Assembly (NCBI GenBank): GCA_013388635.1
Contig: JACAEX010000083.1
Location: forward strand, 1-34,305
Direction: 5' to 3'
DNA length: 34,305 nt
Source: Syntrophaceae bacterium
Lineage (GTDB): Bacteria > Desulfobacterota > BSN033 > UBA1163
The notes under the pieces: model-generated
The model's database searches: none
What the model was told of the DNA's origin: nothing
The model's input: the letters and a program-made list of their open reading frames with translations, nothing else
Shown: positions 1 through 7,185 of the stretch, one piece after another
Layout of the letters: every line of letters starts with the position of its first letter
Position numbering within the stretch: position 1 is the first letter of the stretch
Program-made: the position numbers and the translations under genes

Positions 1-128
1 CTTTTAGTGACCGAACTAGTATGGAACGAATCCTCTTTTCGGTCTTTACGCACGAGAACCTTAAACAACGAACAGCTACCCCATTTCCTTTGCTGACACA
101 AAATAATTGACATTACCCGCCCGCCTTC

Positions 129-1217
129 CTATTCTAAGGCGATCTCTTTTATGCGCTCGATAATCTTCATATAGTCATTGAATCCAATTCCATCGACAGA
201 GGTATCCTGTTTGAAGGTCATGCCATCGATGGCCGGGCCATGATGGATCAGGTGGTCGAGGACCCTTCTCTCCTGTTCAGGGGTGATCCTTTCAAAGATC
301 TCCGGTCTTCCTGCTGTCAGGGCCACCGCGGCCATCAGGGCATACCCTCCCCAATTCGAAATTCCGCACGAAATGAAATAATCGGTCTTCGTCCGAGAGC
401 AAAAGATGGTCTCCCTGTGGTTGGTCGAATGATCCCTAAAGACCTCCCATGGAATCCTTCCCGCTCCGATCTCATTCCCCCGGTCGCCGATCCCGATGCT
501 TTCTATGGGTAATCGCAATCTCTTCTGGACCTCGATGAGCAGATGCGTCTTAGCCGTGAACCGGGTGATGTCCTCAAGCCGGGAACTGAAACACCGGTTT
601 CTTGCGTGAGGAGGCAGAAGAGTCTCGAAATCCTTGAGAGGAGGTGGGCCCTGACGCTCTTGAGCAAGGAAGGAATGAAGGGTGTGGTTGGGCCCAACCC
701 TTTCGATGTAGATCAGGTGGGTGAGATCTTTTCCTAAGGGACCATCGAAGAAATCTTCAGCAAAGCGGAGAGAGATCGGGCTTTCAATCTCGTTGGGATC
801 CATTCTGGCGAGGGGGTCTTGATCTGTATGTTCAATGGGAAAGCAGATCAAAGGGATCTCCTTCGCAGAGATTTTCAGAATCTCCAACCCCGCTTTCAAT
901 GTGGGGAGAGTAAATTCGTCGGAGAGAAGGGAGACCTCCATCCCCAGACATTTCAATCCTTCGGCTAAGATCAGAGCGCCTGGTGGGCCATCGGTCTCTG
1001 CGGCTGGCGGCTTTCCCGCCGGGATGAAGAATCCGGTGATGATCACCACCTTGCGGCCCCTTGTTGCCAGCGAGAGAACAGCCCCTGCGAGATCAGAGTA
1101 GGGAACCATGGGAAGGTTGTCCCAGTGATAGCCGGGATGAGAGAGGAGGGAGGTGGGAAAGTTGATCACCTCCTCCATCATGAAGATTTTTTCATGGATG
1201 TGCTCTGGCAGAACCAT
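129..1217 (-). CDS. DUF4392 family protein (D-glutamate cyclase-like C-terminal domain)
   Basis: About 362 residues from the chosen ATG. The sequence resembles the DUF4392 family, whose characterised eukaryotic member converts D-glutamate to 5-oxo-D-proline. The clearest match is the glycine-rich segment GIGDRGNEIGAG in the C-terminal half, followed by a region with C-GIS-WGGYAL, both typical of this family; an early VVIITGFF strand followed by a Gly/Pro-rich loop also fits. There is no signal peptide, so it is probably cytoplasmic. The frame stays open to an ATG at 1280, but the codons between 1280 and 1217 read through a tract of intergenic word-repeat type, so I place the start at 1217. 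No strong ribosome binding site supports it, and ATG at 1181 is possible. It lies 72 bases downstream of nth on the same strand and may be co-transcribed. The family call is fairly sure; the substrate is inferred. Confidence 0.66.
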   Translation of the reverse strand: MVLPEHIHEKIFMMEEVINFPTSLLSHPGYHWDNLPMVPYSDLAGAVLSLATRGRKVVIITGFFIPAGKPPAAETDGPPGALILAEGLKCLGMEVSLLSDEFTLPTLKAGLEILKISAKEIPLICFPIEHTDQDPLARMDPNEIESPISLRFAEDFFDGPLGKDLTHLIYIERVGPNHTLHSFLAQERQGPPPLKDFETLLPPHARNRCFSSRLEDITRFTAKTHLLIEVQKRLRLPIESIGIGDRGNEIGAGRIPWEVFRDHSTNHRETIFCSRTKTDYFISCGISNWGGYALMAAVALTAGRPEIFERITPEQERRVLDHLIHHGPAIDGMTFKQDTSVDGIGFNDYMKIIERIKEIALE

Positions 1218-1289
1218 GTCTTTATAAATTCCAACCACCAAGCACCAATAACCAGATGAACTGGAATTATCAATATCCAAAATTTTTGC

Positions 1290-1940
1290 TTATTGGGATT
1301 TGATCTGGGACCCGTAGTCACACCACTTCCGAATTGCACATTTATCACAAAGGGGTTTCTTCGCGGTGCACGTCCTCCGGCCATGCCAGATGAGGAGGTT
1401 GGAGAAATCGGTCCACTCCTCCTTGGGAACGATCTCCATCAGGTCGAACTCAATTTTGACTGGGTCATCATTCCTCGTTAAACCGATCCTTTGGCTCACT
1501 CGATGAACGTGGGTATCCACTGCGATTCCAGGTATTCCATAAGCATTTCCCAGGATGACATTGGCCGTCTTTCTACCGACGCCCGGAAGGCTGACCAATT
1601 CCTCGAGGGTATCCGGTACCTTTCCCCCAAAACGGGAGACCAGTTCCTGGCAACACTTCTGAAGAGATCGGGCCTTATTCCGATAGAATCCCGTGGGCCG
1701 AATCTCCTCTTCGAGATCGGCCAAAGCCGCATCGGCATAGTCTTTTGCGGAGCGGTACTTTTTGAATAGATCGACTGTCACCTGATTCACCTTGGCGTCC
1801 GTACACTGAGCAGAGAGGATGGTAGCGACCAGAAGCTCCAGTGGGTTGGAGAACCTCAAAGCGATCTTAGAGTCGGGGATTTCTTTGGAGAGGATTCGGA
1901 TGATTTCCCTGACCCTCTTTTTCAAACGCTCTTTTTCCAT
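1290..1940 (-). CDS. nth: Endonuclease III (base excision repair DNA glycosylase/AP lyase)
   Basis: 216 residues. It removes oxidised pyrimidines from DNA and nicks the resulting abasic site. The helix-hairpin-helix LPGVGRKTANVILGNA carries the catalytic Lys, and VDTHVHRV supplies the conserved catalytic Asp. The C-terminus has the [4Fe-4S] loop with spacing C-x6-C-x2-C-x5-C (CTAKKPLCDKCAIRKWC). The frame is open up to 2036, but ATG at 1940 is preceded by AAAGGAGGATGGT, an excellent ribosome binding site, and starting there gives the usual family length; the 32 extra codons upstream look non-coding. It is upstream of the DUF4392 gene on the same strand. All key residues are present, so it should be functional. 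Confidence 0.95.
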   Translation of the reverse strand: MEKERLKKRVREIIRILSKEIPDSKIALRFSNPLELLVATILSAQCTDAKVNQVTVDLFKKYRSAKDYADAALADLEEEIRPTGFYRNKARSLQKCCQELVSRFGGKVPDTLEELVSLPGVGRKTANVILGNAYGIPGIAVDTHVHRVSQRIGLTRNDDPVKIEFDLMEIVPKEEWTDFSNLLIWHGRRTCTAKKPLCDKCAIRKWCDYGSQIKSQ

Positions 1941-2290
1941 ACCATCCTCCTTTTCTAAATTCGAGCAGAGAAGATCCCCTTCTGCATAGTTGCATAATTT
2001 CCGATCGATGTCCAGTCGATCACAGCCAAAGGACAATTTGGATCGGTATCACTATCAGACCCTGATTGAGAGATGGTCTTAGCCTATCGTAACCCTTATC
2101 TTTTCTTCGACTTGATGGAGGCGAAGGAAGTTGTACAGCGGTCGTTCAAAAATTGTCATTCCCGTTTTTGGCCAGCTGCGTCCATGCAAGAAAAAAATCT
2201 TTAGATTTTAATAGCTTAGGTAACATACAGGAGTTTGGTATAGAAAATGCTAATAAGTACTGTAAAGTCCCACATAAAAGGTGAAAAGCG
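1941..2290. other. Divergent intergenic region with no gene seen
   Basis: About 350 bases separate the starts of nth (minus) and the HTH gene (plus), so promoters for both should be here, but I see no convincing -35/-10 pair. Around 2155-2170 there is a GTCATTCCCG word, the edge sequence of the dispersed repeat seen complete at 10751-10844, which may be a decayed copy. No RNA gene or hairpin terminator is evident. Confidence 0.4.
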
Positions 2291-2485
2291 ATGCTAAACG
2301 AGAAAGAGGATATCGTGCTGACAACCCAAGAGGCTTGCCATTATCTTCGGATTTCGAGACCTACCTACCTGAGGTATCTTTATGTGGGGAAGATCAAAGG
2401 GGCCAAGGCAGGAAAGGGCTGGAAGGTTCTCAAGTCCGAATTGGATCGATTTCTGAGAGGGGAGAATAATCACCTCAATCCCTGA
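2291..2485 (+). CDS. Small excisionase/MerR-type helix-turn-helix protein
   Basis: 64 residues forming one winged HTH domain of the HTH_17/excisionase class: LTTQEACHYLRISRPTYLRY is the recognition region, followed by the wing and the usual end with W-V-K-SELDRFL. Such domains bind DNA in phage excisionases, BldC-like regulators and many stand-alone proteins. The ATG follows AAAGGTGAAAAGCG, an acceptable ribosome binding site. The next gene starts 15 bases downstream, so it is probably co-transcribed with the HEAT-repeat and HD-GYP genes and may regulate them. Nothing near it looks like a prophage, so I do not call it an excisionase. Domain call sure, role unknown. Confidence 0.85.
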   Translation: MLNEKEDIVLTTQEACHYLRISRPTYLRYLYVGKIKGAKAGKGWKVLKSELDRFLRGENNHLNP

Positions 2486-2499
2486 AGGAGGAGAGAAGG

Positions 2500-4215
2500 T
2501 TGGTGGCGAACGTTGAGGAGAAGGCGGATGTTTTTGAGGACAGACTGATCCAGGAGGGCGTCAAGTCCACCAAGGCCCTGATTCAAACGCTCCTTCAAAC
2601 GATGAAGGCCTACCGGCTCTATGACTCGAACCATCCTGTGCTGACGAAATATTTGGATCGGTTGAAGAAGGATTTTGATCACTATTTTGACGAATTCGAC
2701 TCCTTCTCTCTTCAGGTGGGAGAGCACAAGCTCTTCTACCTCGGAAAGGTGGTCTATGAAAGCGAGGATGTGAAGGAGAGTCTGGCCTTCCTCTTTTATA
2801 AAGACGGGATTCGTGAGATCCAGTTCTTCAGGGGCCTGCAATTCAAGGAGGTCGTCGATTTCCTGGAAATCGTGAGAAAGGCCGATTTTGTGAATCGCAT
2901 GGAGGACGATCTCGTCACCCTGATCTGGGAGAAGGATTTCTCTCATATTACGATCACCACCCTCGATGAATTCTTGGAGGAAGGGGCAAGCTTAGTTCCG
3001 GCCAGTATGGAGGATCTGGACAGGGGGCTGGAGTACAAACCCCCAGAGGCCGAGGCGGTTGAGGAGAAGGCCGAAGAGAAGGAGGCCGAAGAGGCTCATG
3101 TCGTGGAGGCAGAGGGTTTGAAAGAGGTTCTCAGCCCTCCTCCAGGCTATTCCTTGGTTCAGGCCTGCCAGCTCACGGCTGACGAGATAGAGGAGATCAG
3201 ACGAAAGGTCGAACGGGAGCATGAGCCCGATTACATCTCTGTCTTAATCGATAATCTCATCGAGATCCTCCTCCATCTCGGCGAAGATATGGATGCCTAT
3301 GAGAATATGATCTCCTACTTCGAGAGGACGATCGAGTCCTTCCTCGAACAGAAGGAAGTGGCCAAAGCGGTCATGATTCTGAATAGCCTCAGCGGTACCA
3401 TGGAATCGATCGCGCTGAAAGACAAGCAGATCTTTGCCGTCCGCCGCATTCTCGAGACGATGTCAGGAGCACGGCCCGTTCAATTTTTAGGAAAGATGAT
3501 GAAAAGCAACGGAGAGAAGGAATCCGAATCGATTACCCAGTACCTCCAGCTGCTGACGAGGCAGGCCGTTGACCCCCTCTGTCAACTGCTGATCGAGCTC
3601 GATTCAGCGAGGTGGAGAAGAACGGTTTCCGACCACCTCGCCGAGCTCTGCCGGCAGGATATCCAGCCTCTGTCCAAATTTCTGTCGAATCCCAACCCCT
3701 TTGCAATCTCCCAAATCCTCTACGTCCTTGGAAAGATAGGGCATCCGCAGACCGCCAAATATTTGAAGGGCTTGGTGACCCATGCCGATCCGCGGGTGAG
3801 GGAGGAGACCCTCCAGTTGCTCGGCAAATTGGGGGAGAAGGGAAAGGAGCTTGTCCTGAAGTTCTTGAACGATCCTTCACCCTCGATTAGAGCAAAGGCC
3901 TCGCTCATCCTGGCGAGGATCGTCAAGGAAGAAGCGGTCAAGCCGCTGCTCCAGATCGTCCTCTCTGAGGATTTCTACAAACGAGATCTCAATGAGAAGG
4001 CCTCCTTCTTCAGGGCCTTGAGCGAGACCGGCTCTAAAGAAGTGATCCCGATCTTGGAGAAGATCGCGAAGACGAAGAGATGGTTCCAGAAGGGGAAGTG
4101 GGATGAGATGAGGCTCTGTGCTGCGAACGCTTTAAAATTCATGGCGACCGGACAGGGAACCAACCCTTCCCAGGTCAAGGGCAAACCGAGGGGGATGGGT
4201 CCCTCACCCCAGTAA
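2500..4215 (+). CDS. HEAT-repeat protein with a sensor-like N-terminal domain
   Basis: About 571 residues. Residues ~20-160 form a globular alpha/beta region (LLQTMKAYRLYDSNHPVL, then FSLQVGEHKLFYLGKVVY) whose layout resembles the N-terminus of the HD-GYP protein encoded next. An acidic Glu/Ala-rich linker follows (~180-205). The C-terminal third contains HEAT-like repeats, for example YVLGKIGHPQTAKYLKGL, ADPRVREETLQLLGKLG and PSPSIRAKASLILARI, which usually form a protein-binding scaffold. There is no signal peptide or membrane segment. The start is TTG at 2500 or GTG at 2503, both after AAGGAGGAGAGAAGG. The gene lies 15 bases after the HTH gene and 18 before the HD-GYP gene, so a three-gene operon is likely. 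I infer a signalling adaptor; function is unknown. Confidence 0.82.
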   Translation: MVANVEEKADVFEDRLIQEGVKSTKALIQTLLQTMKAYRLYDSNHPVLTKYLDRLKKDFDHYFDEFDSFSLQVGEHKLFYLGKVVYESEDVKESLAFLFYKDGIREIQFFRGLQFKEVVDFLEIVRKADFVNRMEDDLVTLIWEKDFSHITITTLDEFLEEGASLVPASMEDLDRGLEYKPPEAEAVEEKAEEKEAEEAHVVEAEGLKEVLSPPPGYSLVQACQLTADEIEEIRRKVEREHEPDYISVLIDNLIEILLHLGEDMDAYENMISYFERTIESFLEQKEVAKAVMILNSLSGTMESIALKDKQIFAVRRILETMSGARPVQFLGKMMKSNGEKESESITQYLQLLTRQAVDPLCQLLIELDSARWRRTVSDHLAELCRQDIQPLSKFLSNPNPFAISQILYVLGKIGHPQTAKYLKGLVTHADPRVREETLQLLGKLGEKGKELVLKFLNDPSPSIRAKASLILARIVKEEAVKPLLQIVLSEDFYKRDLNEKASFFRALSETGSKEVIPILEKIAKTKRWFQKGKWDEMRLCAANALKFMATGQGTNPSQVKGKPRGMGPSPQ

Positions 4216-4233
4216 GGAGAAAAGACGAAGATC

Positions 4234-5724
4234 ATGGAAACGCCAGTCCAGGACCAGAGAAGAGCGAAGAGAACATCAGAGACCCCAGAGGCTGACCTCT
4301 CGAAACTGGGCAATAGCCTGATCACCAAATTTCATGTCCTGATGAGGATTTCCCAGATTTATGATTCCAAGAATGTGGCCCTCCACCAATTTGTTCAAGA
4401 ATCCCTCAAAGGCATTAACGACCTGATCGAGAGGGAAGGGACCCTCTCGGTCAAAATCCTGAAAGACGACGTCGTCCTCAATGACCAGCGGTTGCGTTAT
4501 TCGGTTGAGGGATTTACGAGTTTCAAATACCTGCTGACCCAGTGGAAAAAGAGATTGATCGGGGAGGTTGTTTTCAAGGATCTGCTCAATGAGACGACGC
4601 TCAAGGAGTTCATCTATGCTTTGATGAACCTGGAAGAAGGGAAGGAGGATAACGCTGCCCTCCTCACCCAACAACTGGTGGACAAGGGGATCCACTCCAT
4701 CGAGGCGAACTCCTTAGAGATCGTCGAAGGCGAAGAGGAGGAGGGCCTGGTTGTCTCCGAGAAGGAAGATCCTCATGAGGTGGCGAAGAAGGTATTCTTT
4801 GAGACGATCGGCACGATCAAAGAGGTGATCACTCACATCAAAGGAAAGCAGTACGCAGAAGTGAGGAAATTGAAACGCTTGGCCCAGAAGGCGGTGCACC
4901 TCGTCATGGAGGACGAGTCGATCCTCTTAGGGATGGCCACGATCAAGAACTATGATGAATATACGTTTAACCATTCCGTTAACGTCTGCATCTACTCCTT
5001 GGCCATGGGGAAACGACTGGGATTTTCGAAAAGGCTGATGACCGAATTGGGGATCACCGCACTTCTCCATGATCTCGGAAAGTCAAAAATCCCGAAAGAG
5101 GTGCTGAATAAACCTTCTCCCTTTGACGAGGGCGAATGGGGTTTGATGAAGAGACATCCCCTTTGGGGAGTGGAGATCCTCCTCAACCTGAAGCAGCTGG
5201 GCGAGATCAATCCCCGGATGGTGATCGGCATCTTCGAGCATCACCTGAGGAGCGATTTTTCCGGATATCCCAAACTCTTCCGGAAGAAGGAGGTGAGCCT
5301 CTTCGGACAGATCATACAGGTTGCGGACTCCTATGATGCGATGACCACGCCCACGAATTACAGAAAGGTCGCCTTCACTCCGGAACAGGCCCTGGCGATC
5401 ATGCTGAAGGAGAGGAATGCGCACTATGACCCCCTTCTCCTCAAGATCTTCATCAGCCTGGTCGGGATTTATCCCATCGGGTCTCTGGTGCTCCTCGACA
5501 CCCGGGAACTGGGGATTGTCTATAAGCCCAACCCAGATCCGAAATGGATGGATCGGCCCAAAGTGCTCCTCGTCTCCCGGGATGAAACAGGGGAAGGGAG
5601 GAAAGAGTTGGTGGACCTCACGGAGACCGACAGTAAAGGAAGGTTCAAACGAAGCATCGTCAAGACCCTGGATCCCCGTAAATACCATATCGACATCATC
5701 AAGTACTTCTTCACCCCAAAGTGA
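4234..5724 (+). CDS. HD-GYP domain protein (probable cyclic-di-GMP phosphodiesterase)
   Basis: 496 residues. HD-GYP proteins hydrolyse cyclic-di-GMP. The HD dyad is at H279-D280 (LLHDLGKSKIPKEVLNK) and the GYP signature at ~344-346 in HHLRSDFSGYP; IIQVADSYDAMTTPTNYRK follows as expected. The second motif departs from the usual HHExxDGxGYP: the Glu is Leu and the first Gly is Phe, so catalysis is not guaranteed. The first ~170 residues are a separate domain with no transmembrane segment (VLMRISQIYDSKN, TLSVKILKDDVVLN) that looks related to the N-terminus of the HEAT protein upstream. A ~90-residue tail follows the HD domain. The ATG lies 18 bases after the previous stop; the nearest AAGGAG is rather far upstream. 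Confidence 0.88.
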   Translation: METPVQDQRRAKRTSETPEADLSKLGNSLITKFHVLMRISQIYDSKNVALHQFVQESLKGINDLIEREGTLSVKILKDDVVLNDQRLRYSVEGFTSFKYLLTQWKKRLIGEVVFKDLLNETTLKEFIYALMNLEEGKEDNAALLTQQLVDKGIHSIEANSLEIVEGEEEEGLVVSEKEDPHEVAKKVFFETIGTIKEVITHIKGKQYAEVRKLKRLAQKAVHLVMEDESILLGMATIKNYDEYTFNHSVNVCIYSLAMGKRLGFSKRLMTELGITALLHDLGKSKIPKEVLNKPSPFDEGEWGLMKRHPLWGVEILLNLKQLGEINPRMVIGIFEHHLRSDFSGYPKLFRKKEVSLFGQIIQVADSYDAMTTPTNYRKVAFTPEQALAIMLKERNAHYDPLLLKIFISLVGIYPIGSLVLLDTRELGIVYKPNPDPKWMDRPKVLLVSRDETGEGRKELVDLTETDSKGRFKRSIVKTLDPRKYHIDIIKYFFTPK

Positions 5725-5742
5725 TCCCTCACGAACTCCCCA

Positions 5743-7107
5743 TCAATTCTTCCTGATCCCGTTGGCTGCCTTCTTTTTCGTGGGAGGAGGGGTCTCCCTG
5801 CATCGGGATCTTTTCCACTCCTCGCTCAGTCTTCGGATAATCTCCTCCTGTTGCCGGATGGCAAAGCTTGCATAACCCGGGTCCCTGCTTTCATAGGTCT
5901 TCTCGATAAAGGCGATCGATTTCTTTGCACTCCGTATCTGGGAGAGGATCATTTCACACTTCTTCAACCCCCAGCGGGCCTCGATCGAATCCCCCGGGTG
6001 AGGTGAGAACCAGAGATGGTTTTCGTACACATGACGGAACGTCACCGTGCGATCTCTTGAGATGGGGATCCGGATCGCCTCCATCTTCTCCCTCAGTCTG
6101 TCTCTGTCCAGCTGGTTTGACTCGATGATCTGATGGAGATGATCCATCAGGAGGGTGATCATTCCATCGCGGCCAGGAGTGCTGTAAATCTCCCAGAGAT
6201 TCGACCCTTCCGGGCATCTGCCTTTTCGGCATTGTCTGTTTCCCGCGAGTACGATGGGGATCCTCTCGCGGAGGAAACGAAGGATGGTTTCCATCACCCT
6301 CTCTGCCTTTTCCCAGGGGTCGTAGGCCCTGGGGTCGATCCTCCTGGACACAGCCTCGACAAAGTCGGCATCGCCCTCATAGAAATCGGAACCATACTGT
6401 TCTTCGGAGTAGAAGGGGTGGTCCTTGGCAGGGAGGTAGGTCCAGCGTCCTTTCTGGTAGATGGGCCATCGGAACTTGACCAGACCTGAGTAGATCGTGG
6501 ATTCCGGCCTCGGTGAGAGGAAACTCCTCTGGTTCATCTTCTGGAGCTTTGCGGGAACGGTTGCCTCCCAGGTCTGGAGCGGATGGGCATAGCTTCCGTC
6601 TAAGACGACATGGCTGATGATTCCCGAATGGGATTCTGTGATGAAGAAGACCGTTCCGGGTGTGATCGAGTCCGGTGCGATTCGGACCGGATAGGTGTCC
6701 AGGGGAAGGGTCCGGGTGGTGGTCTCCGACAGCATATGGAGAAGGGCCCTTCGGAATCTTTGATCCCTGTGCCATTCCGAATGGGTGGGAAGATTCTTCC
6801 AGTTGGTAGACCAGTGGCCGATCAGCTGGCCGTCCTTTGTGGTAGCGGCTGCAGGAAGATGGGCGATCCGGGCATAGATCCATCGGACTGCATAAGGGAC
6901 GTCTGCACAGTCGACCGGGATCTTGTAGCGGAGGAAGAAATCCTCGGTCAGGGTCGTCTCAACCCATCTGCCAAAGGCGTATTCATCCTCGACGCTCCAC
7001 CGCCTGTCCTCCACCCTCCACACCTGAGAACGGGATTCCTGCACCATTTCCCTGGCGAAACAGGGGAGGGAGAGGAAGAGGAGGAAAGGGATGATGAAAA
7101 GATGCAT
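5743..7107 (-). CDS. Secreted protein of unknown function, possible NlpC/P60-like papain-fold domain
   Basis: 454 residues starting with a cleavable signal peptide (MHLFIIPFLLFLSLPCFA). I do not recognise the family as a whole. Residues ~60-200 have an arrangement reminiscent of papain-like amidases: a Cys at a helix start (VDCADVPYAVRWIYARI), then ITPGTVFFITESHSGIISHVVLDG, which resembles the PGDLVFF...HVGI strand pair carrying the catalytic His. The C-terminal ~200 residues are charged and helical and end in a Lys-rich tail. The ATG has no ribosome binding site, and a TTGACA / TTAAAT pair (17-base spacer) places the predicted transcript start close to the ATG, suggesting leaderless translation. 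It is convergent with the HD-GYP gene and divergent from the kinase gene. Secretion is fairly sure; the enzymatic fold is inference. Confidence 0.7.
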   Translation of the reverse strand: MHLFIIPFLLFLSLPCFAREMVQESRSQVWRVEDRRWSVEDEYAFGRWVETTLTEDFFLRYKIPVDCADVPYAVRWIYARIAHLPAAATTKDGQLIGHWSTNWKNLPTHSEWHRDQRFRRALLHMLSETTTRTLPLDTYPVRIAPDSITPGTVFFITESHSGIISHVVLDGSYAHPLQTWEATVPAKLQKMNQRSFLSPRPESTIYSGLVKFRWPIYQKGRWTYLPAKDHPFYSEEQYGSDFYEGDADFVEAVSRRIDPRAYDPWEKAERVMETILRFLRERIPIVLAGNRQCRKGRCPEGSNLWEIYSTPGRDGMITLLMDHLHQIIESNQLDRDRLREKMEAIRIPISRDRTVTFRHVYENHLWFSPHPGDSIEARWGLKKCEMILSQIRSAKKSIAFIEKTYESRDPGYASFAIRQQEEIIRRLSEEWKRSRCRETPPPTKKKAANGIRKN

Positions 7108-7113
7108 TTTTTT

Positions 7114-7142
7114 ATTTAAAAGGATTTCTTCGAGATTGTCAA
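7114..7142 (-). promoter_or_regulatory. Candidate sigma70 promoter for the secreted-protein gene
   Basis: Read on the minus strand, TTGACA (7142-7137) and TTAAAT (7119-7114) are 17 bases apart. The ATG at 7107 is only seven bases past the -10 element, which would give a leaderless message; this fits the missing ribosome binding site. The same TTGACA-17-TTAAAT combination occurs upstream of the acyl-CoA dehydrogenase. Confidence 0.42.
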
Positions 7143-7164
7143 TCTGGCCAAAATAGGATATTTT
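7136..7164 (+). promoter_or_regulatory. Possible weak sigma70 promoter for the histidine kinase gene
   Basis: TTGTCA (7136-7141) and TATTTT (7159-7164) are separated by 17 bases and lie just upstream of the kinase start at 7186. It overlaps the minus-strand promoter of the divergent gene, so the two would compete. The -10 match is modest. Confidence 0.3.
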
Positions 7165-7185
7165 AGAAGAGGGAAGGAGCTTGGC

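Noticed and set aside
1-60. Similarity of the first bases to the gap at 15185-15225 (TTTACGCAC words)
   Set aside because: Only short words match with different spacing; likely chance.
107-135. TTGACA and TATTCT with 17-base spacing on the plus strand at the window start
   Set aside because: It would fire into the 3' end of the minus-strand DUF4392 gene with no plus-strand gene downstream; probably chance. The first 128 bases hold nothing else I can support.
2291-2485. Phage excisionase gene
   Set aside because: The HTH matches excisionase-type domains, but there is no integrase, attachment site or phage gene nearby; it fits an operon with signalling genes.
5083-5688. Minus-strand frame opposite the HD-GYP gene
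   Set aside because: Antisense shadow of a well-supported gene.
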